Assembly: GCA_002399445.1 (NCBI GenBank)
Contig: DHDR01000022.1
Coordinates: 21,424 to 85,423 of the forward strand
Reading direction: 5' to 3'
Source of the DNA: Ruminococcaceae bacterium UBA4871
GTDB lineage: Bacteria > Bacillota > Clostridia > Oscillospirales > Acutalibacteraceae
DNA: 64,000 bases
Numbering within the stretch: position 1 is the stretch's first letter; every line of letters starts with the position of its first letter. This document shows, piece by piece, positions 1-6,809 of the stretch. Both the position numbers and the translations under genes were made by a program. The notes beneath the pieces were generated by a model. It searched no databases. It was not told where the DNA came from and saw nothing but the letters and a program-made list of their open reading frames with translations.

Positions 1-23
1 TATGACCACTTCGATACCTCTCC
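1..23 (-). tRNA. tRNA-Ser, 5' end only (cut by window edge)
   Basis: Read leftwards from position 23, the sequence starts with the acceptor strand GGAGAGG, then TA and a D-arm containing AAGTGGTCATA. This resembles the start of clostridial tRNA-Ser genes that carry a TATCGAAGTGGTCATA-type D region. The anticodon and long variable arm lie outside the window, so the isoacceptor cannot be named and tRNA-Leu is not fully excluded. A consensus leftward promoter lies about 110 nt upstream. Confidence 0.7.
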
Positions 24-139
24 CTAAATTTTCCTTTTACTTTCAGAAAAGGGAAAACTTGCAGGGCACAATAACTCTTTTCATGTAGCTGAATGAGATG
101 AAAAATCGCGCTCCTACAAATTACATTATGCAAATACTT

Positions 140-168
140 ATTTTATAGAAAAAGAAGCGAAATGTCAA
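140..168 (-). promoter_or_regulatory. sigma-A promoter of the leftward tRNA transcript
   Basis: On the minus strand, TTGACA (168-163), a 17-nt spacer and TAAAAT (145-140). It points at the tRNA-Ser at the window edge and sits back to back with the promoter of the next gene. Confidence 0.75.
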
Positions 169-186
169 GGTAAGTTCAGCAAAAAC

Positions 187-215
187 TTGACGATTTCCAA
201 GGATTTATGTACAAT
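187..215 (+). promoter_or_regulatory. sigma-A promoter of the DUF815 ATPase gene
   Basis: TTGACG (187-192), a 17-nt spacer and TACAAT (210-215). The predicted start site is about 30 nt before the ATG at 254. Confidence 0.75.
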
Positions 216-253
216 GTAAATTATTCGGGCCAATGAGAAACGGAGGACTGGGC

Positions 254-1495
254 ATGAATCGAATGAAACGTGCGGCAGAGGCGATGGCATCGTTGTCTAT
301 CTATAAGGGTATTCTGCAGCGCACGGTTCCAAAAGCTTTTTATCGGTTGCTGTGGGCAGAGAACCGCGAAACTTTTTTACGCGCATGGGGTGATTTTTTT
401 GCAGCCCTTTGTGAACGTGCCAGCAGCGAAAATTTTGCAGAACATTTTACAAGCACAGCCCTTTATGATGAAAATGGTTTTTCGCTGGCAGCGGCGGCCG
501 GAAAAACAGCTTTTGCGCCGGCAATGGGGGATGCTGTACAACGGGATTTGCAAATCATTGTGCAGCTGGCACAATTGACACCGGACAGTTTACTGGAAAG
601 TTGTGGGTTCGACGATCTGCCGCCGCTTCCGCACTGGAAGTGTGGAAAGCCGGTTAAGGTGCTTTCCGGTACGCCGGGCGAGTATCTTCCGCAAATGGCG
701 AAATACTATCGTAAAAATGGATGCGGCATGTATGCACGTTACCGTGCATTCATCTGGCGTGATAAAAAAATCTTGCCAGTTGTTCATCCGGATCCACAGT
801 GTATGGCTGACCTTAAGGGCTATGAAGTTCAGCGGAATTTAGCAATTGGCAATACCGTTGCCTTCCTTCGCAATCTGCCGGCAAATAACTGTCTGCTTTA
901 TGGAGACCGCGGTACGGGAAAATCTTCAACTGTAAAAGCCTTGCTGAATGAATATTATTCGGAAGGACTTCGTGTCATTGAAATGCCTAAGGAATTTCTG
1001 ATGGATTTTCCCTATCTTGTAGACCAAATTGCGGCAATTCCCATGCACTTTATTATCTTTATCGATGACCTTTCCTTCTCGCGGGAGGACAGCACTTACG
1101 CTACACTCAAATCTGTTTTGCAGGGAGGGCTGGCGTCAAAACCAGCCAATTCCCTTATTTATGCAACATCGAATCGGCGCCACCTGCTGCGAGAGAATTT
1201 TTCTGACCGAGAGGGGGATGATATTCACCACAACGATACCTTGCAGGAATCGCTTTCGTTGTCAGACCGCTTTGGACTGACTATTGGTTTTGTCAATCCG
1301 GATAAAGCGCATTTTTTGGATATTGTTTCTCAACTGGCTCATCAGCGTGGGCTGGACGATTTCCTGCCGCAAATGGAGGCCGGTGCGGAACGTTGGGCGA
1401 CCGTCCATGGAGGCCGTTCTCCTCGCGTGGCACAGCAGTATATTCGGGATGCAGAAGCAAAAATTCGTCTGGGGCAGTCTTTGGATCCATTGTAA
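254..1495 (+). CDS. DUF815 family AAA-type ATPase
   Basis: A 413-aa P-loop ATPase of the DUF815 family; its cellular role is not established. Walker A GDRGTGKSS lies near residues 217-225 and a Walker B-like FIIFIDDLSF near 263-272. Downstream residues include an HHNDT segment and a sensor-like ATSNRR, as in AAA enzymes related to DnaC/IstB-type helper ATPases. The N-terminal 200 residues have no recognisable domain. I chose the ATG at 254, not the in-frame ATG at 233, because GGAGG at 242-246 is 7 nt upstream of it. It is probably monocistronic or read through into the lipoprotein gene 55 nt downstream. Family assignment is firm; function is not. Confidence 0.85.
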   Translation: MNRMKRAAEAMASLSIYKGILQRTVPKAFYRLLWAENRETFLRAWGDFFAALCERASSENFAEHFTSTALYDENGFSLAAAAGKTAFAPAMGDAVQRDLQIIVQLAQLTPDSLLESCGFDDLPPLPHWKCGKPVKVLSGTPGEYLPQMAKYYRKNGCGMYARYRAFIWRDKKILPVVHPDPQCMADLKGYEVQRNLAIGNTVAFLRNLPANNCLLYGDRGTGKSSTVKALLNEYYSEGLRVIEMPKEFLMDFPYLVDQIAAIPMHFIIFIDDLSFSREDSTYATLKSVLQGGLASKPANSLIYATSNRRHLLRENFSDREGDDIHHNDTLQESLSLSDRFGLTIGFVNPDKAHFLDIVSQLAHQRGLDDFLPQMEAGAERWATVHGGRSPRVAQQYIRDAEAKIRLGQSLDPL

Positions 1496-1550
1496 TTCCG
1501 TAAGGGCAAACGTTTGTGACAGAGCGCATTTTCAGGAAGGAGTGCCTAAA

Positions 1551-2762
1551 ATGATAAAAAAAATCACGGCAGCATTTCTGTGTGCTGCCTTAATGCTTAC
1601 CACATTTACTGGCTGCGGCTTTCAGAAAAACAATACAGCTTCACAAACAGTCAATGCAGATGATTGGCCGGTAACGGTCAATGGCGTTACCATTAGCAAA
1701 AAACCTGCGGGTGTTGCTGTTGTTTCACCGAATCTTGCCGATGTTGTCCTATCTCTTGGGTATGATTTGCAGCTGAAAGGAAAAAGTAAGGACTGTACGC
1801 AAGATTCTCTGTCTACATTGGCAAATGTTACACTGGATGATGCCCAGCAGATTAAAAAACAGGGTGCAGCCTTAGTGCTGACCGGCCGAAAACCAACTGA
1901 AGCGCAGCAAAATGCACTGGACAATGCCGGCGTGCAGGTGGTTATGATTCCTGCGGCGTCCAGTCGTGCCCAGTTGGAAACGCTTTACACGGCAGTGGGG
2001 GCTGCCATGGAAGGAAAAGTGACCGGCACGCAGCGTGGTAAAAAAGCAGCTCAAAGCGCAATGCTGACAATTGACTCCATTACTCGGCTTGTTCCTAAGA
2101 AAAATACCGTGACGACCGGCGTTTATTTATACGATACGAACGGTGGTGCAGCTACAGGAGATACGTTGGCCGGAACTCTTCTGACTGCTGCTGGTATTAC
2201 AAATGTCGCCGGTGACAGTAAAGGAAATAAGATGGACATTACCGCGTTGAAACGCGCAAATCCGCAGTTGATTTTCTGCCCGACTGGTCTTAAAGCACAA
2301 TTGGCTCAAGCGGATGGCTACAAGGATCTGCAGGCTGTAACCAATCAAAAAGTTTACGAAATGAATCCTCTCCTGATGAAAACACAAGGGGAAGGAATGA
2401 TTTCAGCGGTTACCTATATGGCTGGCGTTGCCTATCCGGAACTGTTAAAGACAACATCCGCGGCTTCTTCATCCAGTAGTGTGGCAAGTGGGAATATAAT
2501 TCCAAACAGCAAAATACCAGCCAATACTACGCTAAAAAGCGGCGATCAAAATGATTATGTCAAACAAATGCAGAACCGGCTGAAAGAACTTGGTTATTTG
2601 TTTGTCAGCCCGACCGGCCTTTATGGGGATGGCACCGTACAGTGCATTAAGGATTTTCAGCTCTATAATGATATAGAGACAACAGGAGTAGCAGATCCGA
2701 AAACATTGGCGAAAATTTTTTCCAATAATGCGGTTCCGCGTCCGGCTGATTCTGACAGTTGA
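1551..2762 (+). CDS. Metal/siderophore-receptor-like lipoprotein with a peptidoglycan-binding domain
   Basis: A 403-aa exported lipoprotein. A basic start and hydrophobic stretch end in the lipobox FTGC (Cys22). Residues about 40-300 resemble the helical-backbone periplasmic binding fold (BtuF/FepB-like): motifs include SPNLADVVLSLGYD and a late NQKVYEMNPLLM. A Ser-rich linker (about 302-313) follows, then a PG_binding_1-type repeat (about 330-395) with YVKQMQNRLKELGYL and GDGTVQCIKDFQ. The start at 1551 has AAGGAG upstream; the reading frame is open further upstream but overlaps the ATPase gene in another frame. No ABC permease or ATPase is adjacent, so transport is unproven and a wall-anchored sensing or structural role is possible. 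Confidence 0.8.
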   Translation: MIKKITAAFLCAALMLTTFTGCGFQKNNTASQTVNADDWPVTVNGVTISKKPAGVAVVSPNLADVVLSLGYDLQLKGKSKDCTQDSLSTLANVTLDDAQQIKKQGAALVLTGRKPTEAQQNALDNAGVQVVMIPAASSRAQLETLYTAVGAAMEGKVTGTQRGKKAAQSAMLTIDSITRLVPKKNTVTTGVYLYDTNGGAATGDTLAGTLLTAAGITNVAGDSKGNKMDITALKRANPQLIFCPTGLKAQLAQADGYKDLQAVTNQKVYEMNPLLMKTQGEGMISAVTYMAGVAYPELLKTTSAASSSSSVASGNIIPNSKIPANTTLKSGDQNDYVKQMQNRLKELGYLFVSPTGLYGDGTVQCIKDFQLYNDIETTGVADPKTLAKIFSNNAVPRPADSDS

Positions 2763-2786
2763 TGAAAAAGATTTTCATTGGAAAAC

Positions 2787-2814
2787 AGGCTTCCGAAAGG
2801 GAGCTTTTTCTTTT
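2787..2814 (+). terminator. Intrinsic terminator after the lipoprotein gene
   Basis: An 8-bp stem with two G-U pairs and a GAAA tetraloop (2787-2806), followed by TTTTTCTTTT. Confidence 0.7.
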
Positions 2815-2862
2815 AATTCATTAGATTTTTTGCGCTGATATTTGAGAATGGAGGAAAAGCAA

Positions 2863-4071
2863 TTGAGTGATTTCAATAGTACACCGCGTTCCAACCGACT
2901 CCATATTGGAATCTTTGGAAGACGCAATGCGGGTAAATCCACTCTAATTAATGCAATTTGCGGACATCAGACGGCAGTTGTTTCCGACGTTGCGGGAACT
3001 ACAACAGATCCGGTATATAAGTCTATGGAAATCCATGGGCTGGGACCTTGTGTGTTGATTGACACGGCCGGATTTGACGATGAAGGGAAATTGGGCCGAC
3101 TGCGTATGGAGAAGACAAAAGATGCCGCTGCGAAAACGGATGTGGCAATTTTGCTTTTTGATGCAGATATTCCGCCGGATGATGAACTGGAACAGGAAAA
3201 GCAGTGGCTGGCTGTTTTACGCAAACAAAAAACACCGGTATTGGCAGTCATCAGCAAAAGCGATACGGTGGCCGATACCGCTCCGCTTGAGGAAAGTATT
3301 TACCGCCGGTGCAAACTCAAACCTGTGCCGATTTCCGCTGCGCATGCCGGTACACAAAGCCAGATGCGCGAACTGCTTCTGCGCCTTCTGCCGGAGGGAA
3401 TGGACCGCCGGAGCATTGCCGGTCATTTGGTGAATCCGGGCGATATCGTTCTGTTGGTAATGCCGCAGAATATTCAAGCACCGGAGGGCCGCCTGATTTT
3501 GCCGCAGGTGCAGACGATTCGCGATTTGCTGGATCATCTTACAGTGGTGATGTCTGTTACGGCAGATAGGCTGGATGAAGCCCTTTCTGCTTTGAAAAAG
3601 CCTCCGGCACTGATTATTACGGATTCACAGGTGTTTTCATTGGTTTATCAGAAAAAGCCGAAGGAAAGCCGGCTGACTTCCTTCTCTGTCCTGATGTCCG
3701 GCGTAAAAGGGGATGTCCATGCGTTTATTGAAGGGGCACAGGCAGTTGACAAACTTCGTTCGGGTTCCCGTGTGCTGATTGCAGAAGCCTGCACGCATGT
3801 ACCGCTTCAAGAGGATATTGGCCGAGTTCAAATTCCGCGTCTGCTGAAAAAGCGCTGCGGCGAGGGGATTTCCATTGATATGGTCAGCGGAACGGACTTT
3901 CCGAAAGACCTAACTCCATATGACTTAATTATTCACTGCGGCGGCTGCATGTTTAACCGCCGGTACATGATGAACCGTCTGGCAGCTGCGCAGGCTGCTG
4001 GGGTCCCAATGACAAATTATGGTGTGCTGCTTGCAAAGCTGAACGGCATTTTGGACAAAATTGTATACTGA
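2863..4071 (+). CDS. hydF: [FeFe]-hydrogenase maturation GTPase HydF
   Basis: HydF is the scaffold on which HydE and HydG assemble the 2Fe subcluster before transfer to [FeFe]-hydrogenase. The GTPase domain has P-loop GRRNAGKST at residues 19-27 and DTAGF near 67. The C-terminal Fe-S domain shows the HydF signature: CxH near 310 (EACTH) and HCGGC near 358-362. At 402 aa the length is normal. I chose the TTG at 2863 because GGAGG at 2850-2854 is 8 nt upstream; an earlier in-frame TTG at 2842 has no such site. hydE, hydG and the hydrogenase are not in this window. The gene implies hydrogen metabolism in an anaerobe. Confidence 0.93.
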   Translation: MSDFNSTPRSNRLHIGIFGRRNAGKSTLINAICGHQTAVVSDVAGTTTDPVYKSMEIHGLGPCVLIDTAGFDDEGKLGRLRMEKTKDAAAKTDVAILLFDADIPPDDELEQEKQWLAVLRKQKTPVLAVISKSDTVADTAPLEESIYRRCKLKPVPISAAHAGTQSQMRELLLRLLPEGMDRRSIAGHLVNPGDIVLLVMPQNIQAPEGRLILPQVQTIRDLLDHLTVVMSVTADRLDEALSALKKPPALIITDSQVFSLVYQKKPKESRLTSFSVLMSGVKGDVHAFIEGAQAVDKLRSGSRVLIAEACTHVPLQEDIGRVQIPRLLKKRCGEGISIDMVSGTDFPKDLTPYDLIIHCGGCMFNRRYMMNRLAAAQAAGVPMTNYGVLLAKLNGILDKIVY

Positions 4072-4078
4072 CAATGAA

Positions 4079-4114
4079 AAGCACTGCAGAGAATGGTTCT
4101 CTGCAGTGCTTTTT
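4079..4114. terminator. Bidirectional terminator between hydF and degV
   Basis: A 14-bp perfect stem (4080-4093 with 4097-4110) around a 3-nt loop, with T-runs usable in both directions between convergent genes. Confidence 0.85.
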
Positions 4115-4123
4115 ACATTGCTT

Positions 4124-5008
4124 CTACTCACGGTCTTTGGCAACATAGAAAATCGACATGGCATTTGCCCCTGTGTGGGCGCCAATTACCGGACCAAGTG
4201 TATTGATCAGGACTTTCTGCGGCTTATATCTGGATTTTACTTCCTTTTCCAGATATTTTGCATCTTCCAAACAGTCTGCATGGACAATGAATACCGTTTG
4301 CAAGGAACGGTCCTGTGTGAAACGACTTTCCATTTTGTTCAGTAGGTTTTTCATAGCTTGTTTGCGTCCACGAACTTTTTCACGGACGATTAGGTGCCCT
4401 TCACGGTTAATTTGCAGAATCGGTTTGATGCCAAGCACAGAACCGACCAACGCTGCCGTACTGCTTACACGGCCGCCGCGTTTTAAATGATTGAGGTCGT
4501 CTACCATAAACCAACCGGAAATACAGAAACGATATAGTTCCGTCCAGGCTTTTAGTTCATGCAGGCTCATGTCTTTATCCCGCTGCTTACAACATGCGAG
4601 ATAAACGAGAAGCCCTTCCCCAAGTGTTGCGGTCAGGCTGTCCACACCCTCAATGCATCGTTTCGGATATTGTTTTCTCAGGGCTTCCATTGCTTCGCAG
4701 GCACGCTGCCACGTGCCGGAAAGACCGCTTGAAAAACCAATATACAGAATATCTTTTCCTTGTTCCAGAAAGGGCCGGAATGCGTCCTCAAAATTTGGCT
4801 CTGTGATCTGCGCGGTCGTGACGATGCTTTCTGCGCGGAGTGCTTTGTAAAAATCGGCGATTGGATACTCACGGTTATCTGGATAATTTATATATTCTTT
4901 ACCGTCTATCATAAAAGGCATAGGGATAACGGAAAGGCCAAGCTCTTTCACAAGATCTGCGGGCAGGTCGCAGGTTGCATCGGTGATAATTTGATAAGAT
5001 CTGTTCAT
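4124..5008 (-). CDS. DegV family (FakB-like) fatty-acid-binding protein
   Basis: A 294-aa DegV domain protein. In this family FakB members hold a fatty acid for phosphorylation by FakA. Seen here: the N-terminal ITDATCDLP strand-turn, a mid-protein GFSSGLSGTW that matches the ligand carboxylate-binding Ser region, and the C-terminal GPVIGAHTGANA motif typical of DegV. Length matches the family (about 280-300). The start at 5008 follows an AAGGGGGG ribosome-binding site. It is monocistronic, with its own promoter and a shared terminator. No fakA gene is nearby, so the bound lipid and partner are inferred only. Confidence 0.88.
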   Translation of the reverse strand: MNRSYQIITDATCDLPADLVKELGLSVIPMPFMIDGKEYINYPDNREYPIADFYKALRAESIVTTAQITEPNFEDAFRPFLEQGKDILYIGFSSGLSGTWQRACEAMEALRKQYPKRCIEGVDSLTATLGEGLLVYLACCKQRDKDMSLHELKAWTELYRFCISGWFMVDDLNHLKRGGRVSSTAALVGSVLGIKPILQINREGHLIVREKVRGRKQAMKNLLNKMESRFTQDRSLQTVFIVHADCLEDAKYLEKEVKSRYKPQKVLINTLGPVIGAHTGANAMSIFYVAKDRE

Positions 5009-5058
5009 GGACTGGACGACCCCCCTTTTGCAGTAAACAATTCATTAATATAAAATTT

Positions 5059-5087
5059 ATCATAACACAATGAGAAAAAATTGTCCA
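5059..5087 (-). promoter_or_regulatory. sigma-A promoter of degV
   Basis: On the minus strand, TGGACA (5087-5082), a 17-nt spacer and TATGAT (5064-5059), just downstream of the terminator of the 6S-like RNA. Confidence 0.75.
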
Positions 5088-5095
5088 CCAAAGTC

Positions 5096-5134
5096 AAAAA
5101 CTGCTGCAGAGACGCTAAGCGCCATCTGCAGCAG
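5096..5134 (-). terminator. Intrinsic terminator of the 6S-like RNA
   Basis: On the minus strand, a 10-bp perfect outer stem (5134-5125 with 5110-5101) encloses an extra GCG-containing hairpin and is followed directly by TTTTTGAC. Confidence 0.8.
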
Positions 5135-5153
5135 CCCTTATTATTTTCAAAAG

Positions 5154-5336
5154 CCCGCCTGGCCGTAAAGTGCAAAAATAACCTGCCTACGAAAGACAGG
5201 TGGGTGCCCACCCAACGGTTTCATACTCCCATCGTCCGGCAAAAGCCGGGAGGTCTGCATTCCGCCCGCCGGAGTCAAGCTCCCGATTTATAATTGTAGG
5301 GTTATTTTGAGCACAGGTCCGCGAACCAGGCAGGGA
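5154..5336 (-). ncRNA. ssrS: 6S RNA-like structured RNA
   Basis: A noncoding leftward transcript with its own promoter and terminator. Its ends pair: CCTGCCTGG near the 5' end with CCAGGCGGG near 5154. Inside that, GTGC and CAAAATAACC near the 5' end pair with GGTTATTTT and GCAC near the 3' end, giving a long rod with asymmetric internal loops. The 5' arm holds GGTTCGCGGACC, and the 3' half contains GGGTGGGCACCCACC. Length of about 183 nt, an end-closing stem and a GTTCGCG-type 5' motif fit 6S RNA, which binds the housekeeping RNA polymerase holoenzyme. I assign it from architecture and memory of firmicute 6S sequences. A covariance-model search was not possible. Confidence 0.62.
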
Positions 5337-5341
5337 TTAAA

Positions 5342-5370
5342 TTTTTATTTTATCAATCAGTTTTCTTCAA
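5342..5370 (-). promoter_or_regulatory. Promoter of the 6S-like RNA, inside the end of the DUF1292 gene
   Basis: On the minus strand, TTGAAG (5370-5365), a 17-nt spacer and TAAAAA (5347-5342). The predicted start site, about 5335, coincides with the 5' end expected from the closing stem. The -35 box overlaps the last codons of the DUF1292 gene. Confidence 0.55.
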
Positions 5371-5668
5371 AAGCTTCATCTTCACTGTCATAAAGATCAT
5401 TAAAGTGGGCTTCAAATTGAGTAGCCAGAGCATCAAGCAACTGGTCGTCGTCCACCTCGGAGAGTTCTCGTTCACCATTTTCATCAACGGCTTGAAAGAT
5501 GTAGTAGGTTCCTTTGTCATCAAGCTTATCCTGTGCATCTTCAAAAGTTGGCAAAAGAGCATAAAAAGTACCGTCATCATTATCGATAACATCTAAAATC
5601 TCAAATTCGTGCTCATTACCTTCTTCATCTACCAGTGTAAGCAGATCCGCTCCAAATTCGTCACTCAT
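5357..5668 (-). CDS. DUF1292 family protein (YrzB-like)
   Basis: A 103-aa very acidic protein of the DUF1292 family, common in Firmicutes and of unknown function. Visible are a compact beta-rich core (LLTLVDEEGNEHEFEILDV, then GTYYIFQAV) and an acidic C-terminal half ending SEDEAFEEN. In many genomes this gene sits in the ruvX/alaS region; here it stands apart from ruvX (15 kb) and next to two noncoding RNAs. The ATG at 5668 has GGAGG 10 nt upstream. It has its own promoter and a palindrome just before the ribosome-binding site. The 6S-like RNA starts immediately downstream. Confidence 0.85.
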   Translation of the reverse strand: MSDEFGADLLTLVDEEGNEHEFEILDVIDNDDGTFYALLPTFEDAQDKLDDKGTYYIFQAVDENGERELSEVDDDQLLDALATQFEAHFNDLYDSEDEAFEEN

Positions 5669-5689
5669 AAATAGAGTTCCTCCAAAATT

Positions 5690-5704
5690 CCGGGATATTC
5701 CCGG
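5690..5704. repeat. 15-bp palindrome in the DUF1292 leader
   Basis: CCGGGA-TAT-TCCCGG, a perfect 6-bp-arm palindrome in the leader a few nucleotides upstream of the Shine-Dalgarno sequence of the DUF1292 gene. It could form a hairpin affecting initiation or serve as a dimeric protein site. Confidence 0.5.
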
Positions 5705-5766
5705 CAGCTTTTTCTGTTTTGCGGTTGAACCAGTGCTGATTGAGCACTCCGACTTTTTGTAACTCT

Positions 5767-5795
5767 ATTGTACACAGGAGTTTTGGAGAAGTCAA
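5767..5795 (-). promoter_or_regulatory. sigma-A promoter of the DUF1292 gene
   Basis: On the minus strand, TTGACT (5795-5790), a 17-nt spacer and TACAAT (5772-5767). Confidence 0.75.
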
Positions 5796-5885
5796 GGAGC
5801 AATTTTTAGGAAACAAGCTGTTTTTTCAAAATAATGAATATTAAAAAATAATAATAAAAAAAATTATAAAAGTAGAAAAAAAGTA

Positions 5886-5914
5886 TTGACATTTAACATT
5901 AGAGGCGATATAAT
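5886..5914 (+). promoter_or_regulatory. Perfect consensus promoter of the large noncoding RNA
   Basis: TTGACA (5886-5891), a 17-nt spacer and TATAAT (5909-5914): both hexamers match consensus exactly. The predicted start is near 5921. Confidence 0.85.
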
Positions 5915-5920
5915 GTAGCC

Positions 5921-6690
5921 AGAAACAAGGGAAGCAGCAAACAAAACCAGCACTGTTTCACAAGGGAATCCCCAAAAAGGTATTCTTTCCGAGAAGTGCA
6001 TAATATGGAATGGGAGCTGCAGGACCTGTTTCTAAAAAGTTTCTTAAAAAAGAGAATCCACAATGTGGAAAGGAGCGAGTCCCATGGACGAAGAGCCAAT
6101 CGGCAGTATACCGCAGTACAGTCTGTGTGACTGTGCTGCGTGAGTAAAGGACGGAGCGGTTCCCCAAGGAACCTCGGTGCAGAGGCTGTGCGGCAGCAGA
6201 AAGCCGTGGACAGCAGGCAAAGTAAGCGCGCACAGTATTTTCGTGCGGGTAAATCAGTTGGAGGAGTTTAGTCCATTGGACAATGCAAGAAGCTTCAGCA
6301 GCTAAGCTAAGTTGACCAGTAGAGTAACGGAAAGGATCTGAGTCCTAAATACAGGACAGTGATTACCTACATCTCCGAAAGGAAGGATAAACGTTACGAA
6401 TCAGGCAACTCGATTGCAGCAGACAGAGTGATCTGGAATTGGCAGCCCCTAAAGTTAGAGCCTTACTTCTAAGGCAGCCAAAAGGGCAAGAATCAGGGAT
6501 GCACCAATGCAGCAGTAGAAAACACCAGTTTGACTGCAGCTCTAGCAGATGAATTTGTGTAAGGTGAAACCAATGCAGTAAATTAATAATCTCTTGGTTG
6601 ATTCATAAAAACATAAACAGAACGAATTAATATAAAGAGCCATAAAAGAACGGCTTCGGTGGATTTCGTGTTCACCGAAGCTGTTTTTTA
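5921..6690 (+). ncRNA. Large structured noncoding RNA (about 770 nt), family unassigned
   Basis: A coding gap with a perfect promoter at its left end and a strong terminator at its right end, and no reading frame with a credible start and composition. Local helices are dense: GCACT/AGTGC (5950-5954, 5995-5999) enclosing GAAT/ATTC; TCCAC/GTGGA (6057-6069); a 12-bp stem with one G-U pair (6112-6123 with 6129-6140); GGTTCC/GGAACC (6158-6173); GCTGT+CGGC with GCCG+ACAGC (6185-6214); CGCAC/GTGCG (6229-6247); GTCCT/AGGAC (6342-6357); TTAGA/TCTAA (6455-6472). GAGCTGCAG (6014-6022) can pair with CTGCAGCTC (6534-6542), closing a span of about 530 nt. Purine-rich unpaired segments separate the helices. 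Size and architecture suggest an ornate large RNA such as ROOL, GOLLD or OLE. I do not recognise diagnostic RNase P, tmRNA or SRP motifs. Confidence 0.75.
6652..6690 (+). terminator. Intrinsic terminator of the large noncoding RNA
   Basis: A 9-bp perfect stem GCTTCGGTG/CACCGAAGC (6653-6661 with 6673-6681), then TTTTTT. Confidence 0.85.
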
Positions 6691-6809
6691 TGTATCTGCA
6701 TAAAGCACGTTGCAACCCAAAGACTTCTGTGGTACCTTTATAGCAGGGTAGAAAGCATTACATATCATACGAAAAGTATATTTTATTTAAAAAGTACGAG
6801 GAGGATAAA

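Noticed and set aside
1284..1550. N-terminal extension of the binding lipoprotein
   Set aside because: The frame is open but overlaps the ATPase gene, has no lipoprotein signal at its start, and the ATG at 1551 has both a ribosome-binding site and a lipobox.
5921..6690. RNase P RNA, tmRNA or SRP RNA at the large noncoding locus
   Set aside because: The RNase P core motif GAGGAAAGTCC, the tmRNA tag ORF with a tRNA-like GGTTCGAxTCC end, and the SRP Alu/S-domain motifs are not present.
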